15,031 bases of DNA from Clostridiales bacterium (GCA_003523225.1 DPGK01000033.1:1-15031), one strand, 5' to 3'; shown: positions 1 to 6,510, counted from the first letter of the stretch. Made by a program: numbers and translations. The notes: generated by a model from the letters alone, not told the origin.

Positions 1-561
1 AGCAATTGTCTTCAGAGAAGCACAGGGTGAGTGCCACAGCAGTCACCCGGCTTTTCAAAAATCTTTGCGGTATCTTTCGGGATAACCGTCGGGCAAGGTC
101 AGCACGGAACGGCAAGATGGGCTACCAAGAAAGAGATCAAGGAAACCTACAAGCACATTCCGTATGAGCCTGACAGATGGAGAACGGATGAAAAAAGCCG
201 TCCGAAAGAGCAAGGCATCGTAGTCGGTTGTGAAACCACTGGGAAGAACACTGTTGGACTTGTTGATACCGGCGACGTTCACTGCATGATGATCGGTGCG
301 GCAGGTGTCGGTAAAACCGCATATTGGCTCTATCCGAATATCGAATACGCCTGTGCTTCGGGAATGTCCTTCCTGTCGACCGATACCAAGGGCGATATCA
401 TGAGAAACTACGGCTCCATCGCCTCCAAGTATTACGGATACCACATTTCCGTCATTGACCTGCGGAATCCCATGCGCTCTCACGGCAACAATCTGCTACA
501 CCTTGTCAACAAGTATATGGACTTATATGCTATCTTTTGGACACAAATAATTATCAATTGA
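1..561 (+). pseudogene. VirD4/TraG-type conjugal coupling protein, broken fragment
   Basis: This is part of a type IV coupling protein, the inner-membrane ATPase that feeds the relaxase-DNA complex into a conjugation channel. A family-typical stretch (HGTARWATKKEIKETY) leads into a Walker A motif, GAAGVGKT, near residues 89-96 counted from the GTG at 31. It is followed by STDTKGDIMRNYG and NNLLHLVNKYMDLY. The resemblance is to the VirD4-like proteins of Clostridia integrative conjugative elements, which run to about 600 residues. Two defects are visible. At the left, frame 2 is open from the window edge to about base 49 and frame 1 takes over after a stop at 28-30, which suggests a one-base frameshift near 44-51. 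At the right, family-like sequence stops at about base 528 and ten unrelated residues lead to a stop, so Walker B and the C-terminal half are missing. The family call is firm; the frameshift is inferred and could be a sequencing error. Confidence 0.8.
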
Positions 562-600
562 ATCCCGTATAATCTCCGGTAATCGCTGGATTAATGAGTG

Positions 601-647
601 CAAATGTGATATACTTCATAGTGCCGACAGCGCTATGAAGTCATTTG
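601..647 (+). promoter_or_regulatory. Long inverted repeat in the integrase leader
   Basis: ACTTCATAGTGC (613-624) pairs with GCGCTATGAAGT (630-641) around the loop CGACA, giving a 12-bp stem with one G-T pair. The outer hexamers CAAATG (601-606) and CATTTG (642-647) are also complementary, leaving TGATAT bulged. It overlaps the candidate -10 and probable start of transcription and ends about 30 bp before the integrase ATG. It could be an operator for a repressor of the element, an RNA attenuator, or an accessory binding site for the recombinase. The pairing is seen directly; the role is not known. Confidence 0.55.
607..615 (+). promoter_or_regulatory. Candidate extended -10 of the integrase promoter
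   Basis: TGATATACT fits an extended -10 (TGn followed by TATACT) about 64 bp before the integrase start codon. No convincing -35 is present, as expected when a TG extension does the work. Another -10-like TATAAT at 568-573 also lacks a -35. The right half of this -10 lies inside the inverted repeat at 613-641. Confidence 0.35.
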
Positions 648-678
648 CCAACCACAATAAAAAGAAAGGAAGATATAC

Positions 679-1887
679 ATGAAAAGAATAACCGGTCGGC
701 TGACCGAAAAGAACGGCAAATGGTACGCTGTAATCAACTTATACACCGCGGAAGGAAAACGCAAAGAGAAATGGCAAGGCCTTGACCTGGAAGCCAAAAA
801 AGGAAGCAAGACGGAAGCCGGACACCGCTTGAACGAACTACTCTCCAAATACAACTCCGGCGATCTGTACCTAAAAGAATCTTTAACGCATGCAGAGCAG
901 GAACGAATGAGACTGGCGGATCAGAAGGTGGACGAATACATTGTGGAATGGCTTGAAAGCCACAAATGCAATATCTCCGTCCTTACGTATAACAGCTACA
1001 AAAGAATGACGGACGGAAGGATCGTACCGTACTTTAAGAAGCTGGGCATTCCCCTCAAAGAACTGACCGGCGATGAGATAAATGCATTCTACATCTCGCT
1101 CCGGAATGACGGGCTTACCGGTGCAACCGCACAAAGGTATCATTCGATGATGCACCTTGCATTCAAGCAAGCCGTTAAACGCCGTGTGATCCCGACCAAC
1201 CCTTGTGACCAAGCAGACAGACCCAAGGCAGTGCAATACATAGGAACGTACTACAACTCTGCAGAGATCAAACAGCTCCTTGAGTGCTTGGAGGGCGATC
1301 CTATGAAGATAGCAGTCATACTGACCGCTTATTACGGACTTCGGAGAAGCGAAGTGCTGGGACTGAAATGGGATGCGATAGACCCTGTCGAAGACAAAAT
1401 CTATATCAGGCACAAGATCATCGAAAACAAGCTGAACGGCAATGAAATCGAAGGTCTTGATGTCATGAAGACAAAATCCTCCTACCGTTCTCTCCCGCTG
1501 ATGCCATTCATCAAAAAGGCTTTAGAGGAAGAAAAAGCACGGCAAGAGGAAATGCAACGAGTCCTGCGCAAATCGTACAACAGAAAATATCTGGATTATG
1601 TGTGCGTAGATGCGATGGGGGATATTCTGAAACCACAGTATGTCACAGAACACTTCAAGGTGATTCTCGAGCGAAACGGACTGAAAAAGATCCGATTCCA
1701 CGATCTAAGGCACTCCTGTGCCTCGCTTATGCTGGCAAACGATATTTCCATGAAAGAGATTCAGGAATGGCTTGGCCATAGCAATATCAGTACCACGGCA
1801 AATATTTATGCGCACGTGGACAGCGAAAGCAAGCGAGAGAGTGCCAAAATCATCGACAAGGTTCTGTCATCAGAAGAAGCCGTATAA
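679..1887 (+). CDS. Tyrosine recombinase (site-specific integrase), 402 aa
   Basis: This is a DNA integrase that inserts and excises a mobile element at an attachment site. Residues about 1-65 (start RITGRLTEKNGKWYAVINLY) look like the small arm-DNA-binding domain of Tn916/lambda-type integrases. Residues about 85-180 form the core-binding SAM-like domain and about 195-395 the catalytic domain. Catalytic residues are visible: R222 in GLRRSE, a likely Lys266 in MKTKSS, H341 and R344 in HDLRH, H367 in WLGHS, and nucleophile Tyr377 in NIYAHVD. Length and residues are normal, so it should be active. AAAGGAAG lies at good spacing before the ATG. It sits 39 bp from the 3' end of the tRNA-Ser and points at it, the usual layout of an integrase beside its own attachment site. 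Coding sequence is visibly more AT-rich than the genes right of 2500. The neighbouring VirD4 relic suggests that it drove a conjugative element. Confidence 0.95.
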   Translation: MKRITGRLTEKNGKWYAVINLYTAEGKRKEKWQGLDLEAKKGSKTEAGHRLNELLSKYNSGDLYLKESLTHAEQERMRLADQKVDEYIVEWLESHKCNISVLTYNSYKRMTDGRIVPYFKKLGIPLKELTGDEINAFYISLRNDGLTGATAQRYHSMMHLAFKQAVKRRVIPTNPCDQADRPKAVQYIGTYYNSAEIKQLLECLEGDPMKIAVILTAYYGLRRSEVLGLKWDAIDPVEDKIYIRHKIIENKLNGNEIEGLDVMKTKSSYRSLPLMPFIKKALEEEKARQEEMQRVLRKSYNRKYLDYVCVDAMGDILKPQYVTEHFKVILERNGLKKIRFHDLRHSCASLMLANDISMKEIQEWLGHSNISTTANIYAHVDSESKRESAKIIDKVLSSEEAV

Positions 1888-1888
1888 G

Positions 1889-1921
1889 CAAAAAATAGGG
1901 TCAGGACTGCCATCCTGACCC
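1889..1921 (-). terminator. Terminator downstream of tRNA-Ser, possibly bidirectional
   Basis: GGGTCAGGA (1898-1906) and TCCTGACCC (1913-1921) form a perfect 9-bp stem with a 6-base loop. Read on the minus strand, the stem is followed by a U-rich run (TATTTTTTG), a standard intrinsic terminator just 3' of the tRNA. On the plus strand it also follows the integrase stop but has no U-run, so it is weaker in that direction. Confidence 0.75.
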
Positions 1922-1926
1922 CAAAG

Positions 1927-2015
1927 TGGCGGAGAGTGTGAGATTCGAACTCACGCGCCGTTGCCGGCAAACGGTTTTCAAGACCGCCTCGTTATGACCG
2001 CTTCGATAACTCTCC
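1927..2015 (-). tRNA. tRNA-Ser (anticodon UGA)
   Basis: On the minus strand the gene opens with GGAGAGT (2015-2009) and closes with ACTCTCC, a G discriminator and an encoded CCA (1927-1929). The acceptor stem pairs perfectly. The T arm is GTGAG-TTCGAAT-CTCAC. The anticodon loop is CTTGAAA, giving UGA, which reads UCA codons. The long variable arm (GCCGGCAACGGC region) is typical of serine tRNA, and 89 nt is the expected length. The 3' end faces the integrase, so this is the probable attachment target. Two diverged copies of its 5' half lie to the right and differ at acceptor position 7. I see no strong promoter directly upstream of this copy. Confidence 0.95.
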
Positions 2016-2028
2016 GTGTATCAAACTG
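1975..2028. repeat. Attachment-site repeat, copy 1 (tRNA 5' half plus flank)
   Basis: This stretch runs from the anticodon loop to beyond the tRNA 5' end. It recurs at 2176-2229 over 54 bp with three mismatches (at 2009, 2018 and 2022) and in shorter form at 2368-2411. Position 2009 is A here and C in both other copies. Only the A pairs with the acceptor 3' strand of the intact tRNA. A small hairpin, CTGACC-GCAA-GGTCAG (2026-2041), starts just outside the tRNA. Confidence 0.8.
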
Positions 2029-2082
2029 ACCGCAAGGTCAGCAAATACCAAAGTATGAAATTGAGAAAATTGCGAGAAAACT

Positions 2083-2100
2083 GCGAGATGCCCATCTCGC
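2083..2100. repeat. Perfect 8-bp inverted repeat in the first att spacer
   Basis: GCGAGATG and CATCTCGC flank CC. Nearby are several short direct repeats of the type TGCGAGAAAA, TGCGAGA and TGCGAAAAA (2071-2126). Clustered short repeats beside an attachment core resemble arm sites for an integrase or excisionase, but this is only a suggestion. Confidence 0.35.
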
Positions 2101-2175
2101 AAAGTGCAAGAAAAAATGCGAAAAACCCAATAAAATCAAGGATTTTGGGGAGCTTGCTGTGATCAGAACGATAGT

Positions 2176-2229
2176 TTTTCAAGACCGCCTCGTTATGACC
2201 GCTTCGATACCTCTCCGTATATGAAACTG
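2176..2229. repeat. Attachment-site repeat, copy 2 (tRNA-Ser 5' half remnant)
   Basis: This is a second copy of the tRNA-Ser 5' half, with no matching 3' half next to it, so it is not a tRNA gene. It carries C at 2210, giving a 5' acceptor strand of GGAGAGG. Its right flank resembles that of copy 1, including AAACTG and a hairpin at the same offset (CTGTC-TTTC-GACAG, 2227-2240). The start-to-start distance from copy 1 is 201 bp. Confidence 0.8.
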
Positions 2230-2367
2230 TCTTTCGACAGAAATCATCAGATATTCAATTGTTTTAGAAATTCTTTTAGAAATGCGCTTTTGTGCTGCTT
2301 TCGGAGTGCCGATAAAGTAAGGTGTTGCAAGGCTTTTCACGGTTTTTGCGACCGCTGTGCTCGCAAA

Positions 2368-2411
2368 TTTTCAAGACCGCCTCGTTATGACCGCTTCGAT
2401 ACCTCTCCGTG
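2368..2411. repeat. Attachment-site repeat, copy 3 (outermost tRNA-Ser 5' half)
   Basis: This 44-bp copy differs from copy 1 only at 2402 (C for A at 2009). Its right flank is unlike those of copies 1 and 2 and carries a promoter on the minus strand, so this is probably the original chromosomal tRNA 5' end, whose 3' half was displaced by integration. It starts 192 bp from copy 2. The bases between copies 2 and 3 hold no gene that I can support. Confidence 0.75.
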
Positions 2412-2421
2412 CTGTTTTAAT

Positions 2422-2450
2422 ATATTATCACATTACGGGCGATTTGTCAA
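2422..2450 (-). promoter_or_regulatory. Probable native tRNA-Ser promoter
   Basis: On the minus strand TTGACA (2445-2450) is followed after 17 bp by TAATAT (2422-2427). An alternative -10, GATAAT (2424-2429), would give a 15-bp spacer. Transcription would start about 5 bp before the outermost tRNA half and run through both half copies to the intact tRNA, about 400 bp away. Confidence 0.55.
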
Positions 2451-2516
2451 GAGCGAACCGCTTTATTTTTGCTGTGTTTTGCTGATTTTGCTCTCCGTTT
2501 TCCCTGCGTCCCGGTG

Positions 2517-2549
2517 TGCGTGCTGCCGCAGATTTTGCGGCAGCACGCA
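2517..2549 (-). terminator. Large hairpin downstream of the amino-acid transporter operon
   Basis: TGCGTGCTGCCGCA (2517-2530) pairs perfectly with 2536-2549 across a 5-base loop. This 14-bp GC-rich stem ends 10 bp beyond the ATPase stop codon. There is no U-run on the minus strand after it, so it may be a mRNA-end stabiliser rather than a classic intrinsic terminator. Confidence 0.55.
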
Positions 2550-2559
2550 TCCTAATTTC

Positions 2560-3321
2560 TCAATTGCCGCCGTTATTGTAGGACGCAAGGAATGTTCGCA
2601 GGCGTTCCGTCCTCGGAGCGTCAAATACCTCGCGCGGGGTTCCCTGCTCTGCGATCACGCCCTCGTCCATAAACAGCACGCGGTCGGAAACATCGCGCGC
2701 GAAGCTCATCTCATGCGTTACCACGATCATGGTCATATTTCTCTCGGCAAGCGCCTGAATGACGCGCAGCACCTCTCCGGTCAGCTCGGGGTCGAGCGCG
2801 GAGGTAGGCTCGTCAAAGCAGAGTATCTCCGGATCCATCGCCAGCGCGCGGGCTATTGCCACCCGCTGCTGCTGTCCGCCGGAAAGCTGACAGGGATAAT
2901 TATTCACCTTTTCCGCAAGACCGACCTGTGAGAGCAGCTCAAGCGCGCGGGCGCGGTTTTGCTGCGGAGAAGCGCGTCCGGTAAGATTGGGCGCAAGCGT
3001 GACGTTCTCGAGCGCCGTATACTGCGGAAACAGGTTGAATGACTGGAAGACCAGACCGAAATGCAGTCTGCGGCGGCGCAGCTCCGCTTCGCTGACTGTC
3101 ACATGGCTGTCCCCGTCAAACATAAGCTCCCCCGCCACCGAAATAGTGCCTCCGTCGGCAAATTCAAGCGAATTGAGGCAGCGCAGCAGCGTGGTCTTTC
3201 CGCTTCCCGACGAACCGATAACGGAAAGCACCTCCCCCGCCTCAAGGCTGAAGGAAACGCCCTTAAGCACCTCGGTCTTGCCGAACCGCTTGGTTAAACC
3301 TTTGACTTCAAGAATTGACAT
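2560..3321 (-). CDS. Polar amino-acid ABC transporter, ATP-binding protein (GlnQ/HisP type), 253 aa
   Basis: This is the cytoplasmic ATPase that powers uptake of a polar amino acid. All nucleotide-binding motifs are intact: Walker A GSSGSGKT (residues 36-43), Q-loop Gln93, signature LSGGQ (146-150), Walker B ILCFDEP (166-172) with catalytic Glu171, and switch His203 in VTHEMSF. Length is typical for the family. The start is ATG at 3321 with GGGAG upstream. It is the last gene of a three-gene operon, 27 bp after the permease, in the order binding protein, permease, ATPase. The substrate cannot be fixed from sequence; glutamine, cystine, histidine or arginine importers all look like this. Confidence 0.95.
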   Translation of the reverse strand: MSILEVKGLTKRFGKTEVLKGVSFSLEAGEVLSVIGSSGSGKTTLLRCLNSLEFADGGTISVAGELMFDGDSHVTVSEAELRRRRLHFGLVFQSFNLFPQYTALENVTLAPNLTGRASPQQNRARALELLSQVGLAEKVNNYPCQLSGGQQQRVAIARALAMDPEILCFDEPTSALDPELTGEVLRVIQALAERNMTMIVVTHEMSFARDVSDRVLFMDEGVIAEQGTPREVFDAPRTERLRTFLASYNNGGN

Positions 3322-3348
3322 ATCCCACTCCCGGATGATCTGATTTTT

Positions 3349-4008
3349 TCACGCTTTGAAATAGCCGAGCTTCTTTTCCGCATATCCGAACAGAACGGTA
3401 AGCAGACCGGAAAACAGCAGGTAAAACACCCCCGTCATAAGTAGCGGCCACAAAAGTCCGGCGCTTTTTATGTATGCCTCGCCGCTCCAGATAAGCTCGT
3501 AGACTGATATCACGCGTGCAAGGGAGGTATCCTTTACGAGCGTAATGATCTCATTGCTCATGGGAGGAATTATCCGCTTTATGACCTGAAGCAGTATTAC
3601 CTTGAAGAATATCTGCGAGCGCGTCATGCCCAGCACCTGCCCCGCCTCATACTGACCGGCAGCGATGCTTTCAATTCCCCCGCGGTAAATTTCGGAAAAA
3701 TAGCACGCGTAGTTGAAAATAAACGCCACCGCCACGGCAATGAATCTTCCGCGGTTTCCGGTACCCCAGATATTATTGCCTAAAAACAGCCCCGGACCGT
3801 AGTAAATGACGATAAGCTGGAGCATCAGCGGAGTACCGCGCACGACCCAGACTATCGCCTTGATCACCGCCTTCACCGGACGAAGGCGGCTCATTGAGCC
3901 GAATGCGATCAGAAGTCCCAGCGGGAGCGCTCCGGCAAGTGTGAGTGCAAATATTTCGAGTGTTTTCAGAAATCCGTCGCAAAGGGACAGAAGAACATCT
4001 CCGATCAT
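3349..4008 (-). CDS. Polar amino-acid ABC transporter, permease (HisM/GlnP type), 219 aa
   Basis: This is the membrane subunit of the importer. Hydrophobic segments lie near residues 15-37, 48-70, 88-105 and 180-208. The cytoplasmic EAA loop that docks on the ATPase is at 121-141 (EAGQVLGMTRSQIFFKVILLQ, of which EAGQVLGMTR is diagnostic). VVRGTPLMLQL (55-65) is the typical motif of the polar amino-acid permease family. It has the usual length for this family, whose permeases act as homo- or heterodimers. Only one permease gene is present, so a homodimer is likely. The start is ATG at 4008 with AAGG about 10 bp before it. It lies downstream of the binding protein, separated by a hairpin. Confidence 0.95.
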   Translation of the reverse strand: MIGDVLLSLCDGFLKTLEIFALTLAGALPLGLLIAFGSMSRLRPVKAVIKAIVWVVRGTPLMLQLIVIYYGPGLFLGNNIWGTGNRGRFIAVAVAFIFNYACYFSEIYRGGIESIAAGQYEAGQVLGMTRSQIFFKVILLQVIKRIIPPMSNEIITLVKDTSLARVISVYELIWSGEAYIKSAGLLWPLLMTGVFYLLFSGLLTVLFGYAEKKLGYFKA

Positions 4009-4057
4009 AGCTTTTCAGCCTTGCGGCATCCTTTCGGGTATTATTTTACACAAATAC

Positions 4058-4085
4058 CGGGGCTGCCGCAAAGACAGCAGCCCCG
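4058..4085 (-). terminator. Intercistronic hairpin between binding protein and permease
   Basis: CGGGGCTGC (4058-4066) and GCAGCCCCG (4077-4085) form a 9-bp stem with a 10-base loop, 17 bp after the binding-protein stop codon. The minus-strand sequence after it is only moderately U-rich (GGTATTTGTG). Such hairpins often let the binding-protein part of the mRNA accumulate above the permease and ATPase part; that role is inferred here. Confidence 0.5.
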
Positions 4086-4102
4086 AATGACAAAGCCTTG
4101 GA

Positions 4103-4918
4103 TCAGCTCTTGATAACGGCTTCCTGCACGCCGTATTTCTCGGCGGCGGCGTCAAGTGTACCGTCGGCGGATACCTTTTTCCAGAATTCGTTGAATTTCT
4201 CCACAAGCGAGGAATTCTGACGGAAGCCGACGACGAAGTATTCAAGCTCGTTGAGCTTTATACCGATGGAAAGTCCGGCATACGAGGTGCCCTCGCCCAC
4301 AAGGTTGCCCGCAAGCAGCAGATCCACCACTGCGGCGTCGGCAGTCTTTGCGGCTACCTCCATGACGGCTTTGGTCTGGTCGGAGACGGCAACGGTCTCG
4401 CAACCCAGCGCCTTTGCCTGCTTTTCGCCCTCGGAACCGCCTTCAACCGCAATCTTCAGCCCCTTGAGGCTGTCAAGCGTCTGATAATCATTTACCTTGT
4501 CGGCGGGAAGTATAACGACCTGCGCGTTTTTGCAGTATTCCTTGGAAACGCCCATTCCGGCGGCGACCTCGTCGTTAAGGGTCATGCCGTTCCACACGCA
4601 GTCAATGGTCTTGCCCTTGAGAGCGGCGATCTTTGTTCCCCAGTCGATGACGACGAACTCCGCCTTGACGCCCAGGCTTTCGGCAAACGCCTTTGCCATG
4701 TCCGCATCAAAGCCGACCCATTCGTCAGAGCCGGATTCCTGATAGTCCATAGGAGGGTATTCGGTGATGCCGATGACGAGCTTGCCGTTTTTCTTCACGT
4801 AGTCAAGATCGTCCTCCGAGTTTGAGCAGCCGGCGATGGCAAAGCTCATTATGGCAAGCAGTACGGCGAGCGCCGCGGTAATTGATCTTTTAAGAATTGA
4901 CTTTACTGAGTTTTTCAT
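4103..4918 (-). CDS. Polar amino-acid ABC transporter, substrate-binding lipoprotein, 271 aa
   Basis: This extracellular lipid-anchored protein captures the substrate and delivers it to the permease. The N-terminus is a lipoprotein signal: basic residues, a hydrophobic core at 13-28 and the lipobox IAGC with Cys31. The mature part is a type II periplasmic-binding-protein fold. It starts LDYVKKNGKLVIGITEYPPM and continues with VGFDADMAKAFAESLG and WNGMTLNDE, all usual for family 3 amino-acid binders. I chose ATG at 4918 because AAAGAGGA lies at ideal spacing; a TTG at 4942 is in frame but sits upstream of that site. First gene of its operon. Its 5' untranslated region is about 117 nt, with a small hairpin (CCGCGC/GCGCGG, 4935-4957) just before the ribosome binding site. 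Confidence 0.95.
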   Translation of the reverse strand: MKNSVKSILKRSITAALAVLLAIMSFAIAGCSNSEDDLDYVKKNGKLVIGITEYPPMDYQESGSDEWVGFDADMAKAFAESLGVKAEFVVIDWGTKIAALKGKTIDCVWNGMTLNDEVAAGMGVSKEYCKNAQVVILPADKVNDYQTLDSLKGLKIAVEGGSEGEKQAKALGCETVAVSDQTKAVMEVAAKTADAAVVDLLLAGNLVGEGTSYAGLSIGIKLNELEYFVVGFRQNSSLVEKFNEFWKKVSADGTLDAAAEKYGVQEAVIKS

Positions 4919-5041
4919 TTTTGTCCTCTTTCTGCCGCGCAAGATACTTTGGCGCGGTCAAATTATCCGGGAGAGCATAAATTCACGTGCGCCGGACGTC
5001 ATTTCCGACCGTTTTGTGCCGCTCCACTTTAGTACGCTAAT

Positions 5042-5070
5042 ATGATAGCACAACAGCAGAGACTTGTCAA
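5042..5070 (-). promoter_or_regulatory. Promoter of the amino-acid ABC transporter operon
   Basis: On the minus strand TTGACA (5065-5070) and TATCAT (5042-5047) are separated by 17 bp. This is a near-consensus housekeeping promoter, with an expected start near 5035. I see no T-box or known riboswitch in the leader. Confidence 0.8.
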
Positions 5071-5235
5071 GAGGTAAAAACAAAAAAACCGCGTTTTTTA
5101 AAAAAAGTGCGTTCAGTAATCATATCACCCTGCGCATAACACATGTCCGCAAAACGCCGGGAACAAAAAACTCCCCGCCTGACAGATCGGTATAAGACCC
5201 TTCATAATACAAGCGAGGATATTCGGCAAACTGAG

Positions 5236-5262
5236 ATGATGGCGGCAATTATCCGGCATCAT
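5236..5262. promoter_or_regulatory. Inverted repeat upstream of the nucleotidase promoter
   Basis: ATGATGGCGG (5236-5245) and CCGGCATCAT (5253-5262) are complementary except for one central position, around a 7-base spacer. It ends 12 bp before the -35. The placement fits a site for a dimeric regulator, but no regulator is encoded nearby. Confidence 0.4.
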
Positions 5263-5274
5263 TCGTTCAGCATA

Positions 5275-5303
5275 TTGCCAAAATGAAGTAAATGTTGTAT
5301 AAT
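5275..5303 (+). promoter_or_regulatory. Promoter of the nucleotidase/exonuclease operon
   Basis: TTGCCA (5275-5280) and TATAAT (5298-5303) are separated by 17 bp. Only one base departs from consensus. The expected start is near 5310. Confidence 0.8.
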
Positions 5304-5393
5304 AGTCTGTGCCTTAAAAAACACGCCGGATGCCGCAGCTGAGCGGTTCTGCTTTCAGAGAAGTATGCGGCTTTGAGGAAAGGAGCTTTTTAC

Positions 5394-6503
5394 ATGAAAA
5401 AATACAGACTCCGGGTCGGACTTGACGTTGACGACACGCTTTACGAGTGCAACGCATATGCTCTTTCGATCATAAACGCCCGGCATCCCGACGAAGAGCC
5501 GGTAAGCATCAACGAGATCACCGGGTGGGGACACTACGGCAGACATTCCGACGAGAGAATGGCGCTGTATTCCGACCCCGAATTCGTCCGCACCCAGCCG
5601 ATACTGCCCGGAGCGCAGGAATTTGTGCGCGAGCTTTCCACACTTGCGGACATATTCTTCATTACAGCCGTCTCTCCCAGGTGCATGACCGCGCGCGCCG
5701 AGCGGCTGATGCGGGATTTTCCCGAAATTCCTTCCGAAAATATAATTATCGGCACGCGCAAGGATGTTGTGGCGGTGGATATTCTGCTTGACGACGCCGC
5801 GCACAATATCTCAAACTCACGCGCCGCGTATCCCGTGCTTTTCCGCAAGCCGTGGAACACGGATATGTCGGGACTTCTGTCTGTCAACAGCTATGATGAT
5901 TTTCTGCACCTTTGCCAGATGGTGCGCAGCTCCTTTACCGAAAAAGCTCCCGACCTGACGCACGGCGGGGTCGTATGCCTTGTAGGTCCTTCCGGCTCGC
6001 TTAAAAACGATATCGCGCACGAGCTGATGCGGCAGGAGCGGTTTGAAAAGCCGCTGACCTCCACCACGCGCCCCCGCCGCCCGGGGGAAAGCGCCGACGC
6101 GTACCGCTTTATCAGCGAGGAAAAATTCCTGCGGGAAAAGGACGCGGGTAAGTTCATTGAGACCACCGTTTACAGCAAATATTATTTCGGCACCTCCGAC
6201 GATGAGATAGCTCCCATCGTCGAGCGCGGGCACTGCGCCGTGATACCCATCGACATCTGCGGCGCGCTGACGATAAAGAATTTTTACCGCACACGCGCCA
6301 TGCTCGTCTTTACCAACCGCGAAAAAAGCTCCGTACTGCTTGATATAATAGGAAGAAACACCACGCCCGAGGACAAAATGCGCCGCATTATGTCGCTTGA
6401 TTTTGAATACCGCAACGCCGAAATATGCGACGTGGAGCTTTCGGTGGGCAACGATGCCGCCGCCGCGGCTGAAACACTGCGCCGGCTGATAGAGCACCGC
6501 TGA
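5394..6503 (+). CDS. 5'-deoxyribonucleotidase (NT5C type) fused to a guanylate-kinase-like domain, 369 aa
   Basis: Two enzymes appear joined. Residues 1 to about 178 match the NT5C-type HAD phosphatases that dephosphorylate (deoxy)nucleoside monophosphates. They show motif I DVDDT (nucleophile Asp11, general acid Asp13), motif II FITAVSP (Thr91) and a motif IV-like acidic pair in ILLDDAAHN (Asp133, Asp134). Residues about 191-369 resemble guanylate kinase. They include a P-loop-like VGPSGSLKND, the GMP-binding STTRPRRPGE (223-232), a SKYYFGTS segment and a lid-like GRNTTPEDKMRRI. In the P-loop the invariant Gly before Lys is Leu203 and the Ser/Thr after Lys204 is Asn205, so ATP binding is doubtful. 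I chose ATG at 5394 because GAGGAAAGGAG sits 8 bp before it; a TTG at 5373 lies before that site. First gene of an operon with the exonuclease 7 bp downstream. The nucleotidase call is firm, and the kinase-like fold is very likely. Activity of the second half is open. Confidence 0.85.
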   Translation: MKKYRLRVGLDVDDTLYECNAYALSIINARHPDEEPVSINEITGWGHYGRHSDERMALYSDPEFVRTQPILPGAQEFVRELSTLADIFFITAVSPRCMTARAERLMRDFPEIPSENIIIGTRKDVVAVDILLDDAAHNISNSRAAYPVLFRKPWNTDMSGLLSVNSYDDFLHLCQMVRSSFTEKAPDLTHGGVVCLVGPSGSLKNDIAHELMRQERFEKPLTSTTRPRRPGESADAYRFISEEKFLREKDAGKFIETTVYSKYYFGTSDDEIAPIVERGHCAVIPIDICGALTIKNFYRTRAMLVFTNREKSSVLLDIIGRNTTPEDKMRRIMSLDFEYRNAEICDVELSVGNDAAAAAETLRRLIEHR

Positions 6504-6510
6504 CCGCCTC

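Larger units (their letters stand above)
4919..5393. other. Divergent intergenic region of about 475 bp
   Basis: It contains the transporter promoter and leader on the left and the promoter and leader of the nucleotidase operon on the right. The middle (about 5071-5235) is AT-rich at first (A and T runs 5078-5106) and shows no reading frame or RNA gene that I can support. The nucleotidase operon leader is about 85 nt. Confidence 0.6.

Noticed and set aside
1975..2411. Three repeats at about 200-bp spacing as a possible CRISPR or satellite array
   Set aside because: The repeats are tRNA-Ser 5' halves, the spacers are far too long for CRISPR, and no cas gene is present.
2221..2931. Plus-strand frame starting in the tRNA repeat region and running over the ABC ATPase gene
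   Set aside because: The second half is antisense to the ATPase, and the first half is low-quality Cys/Arg-rich translation without a ribosome binding site.
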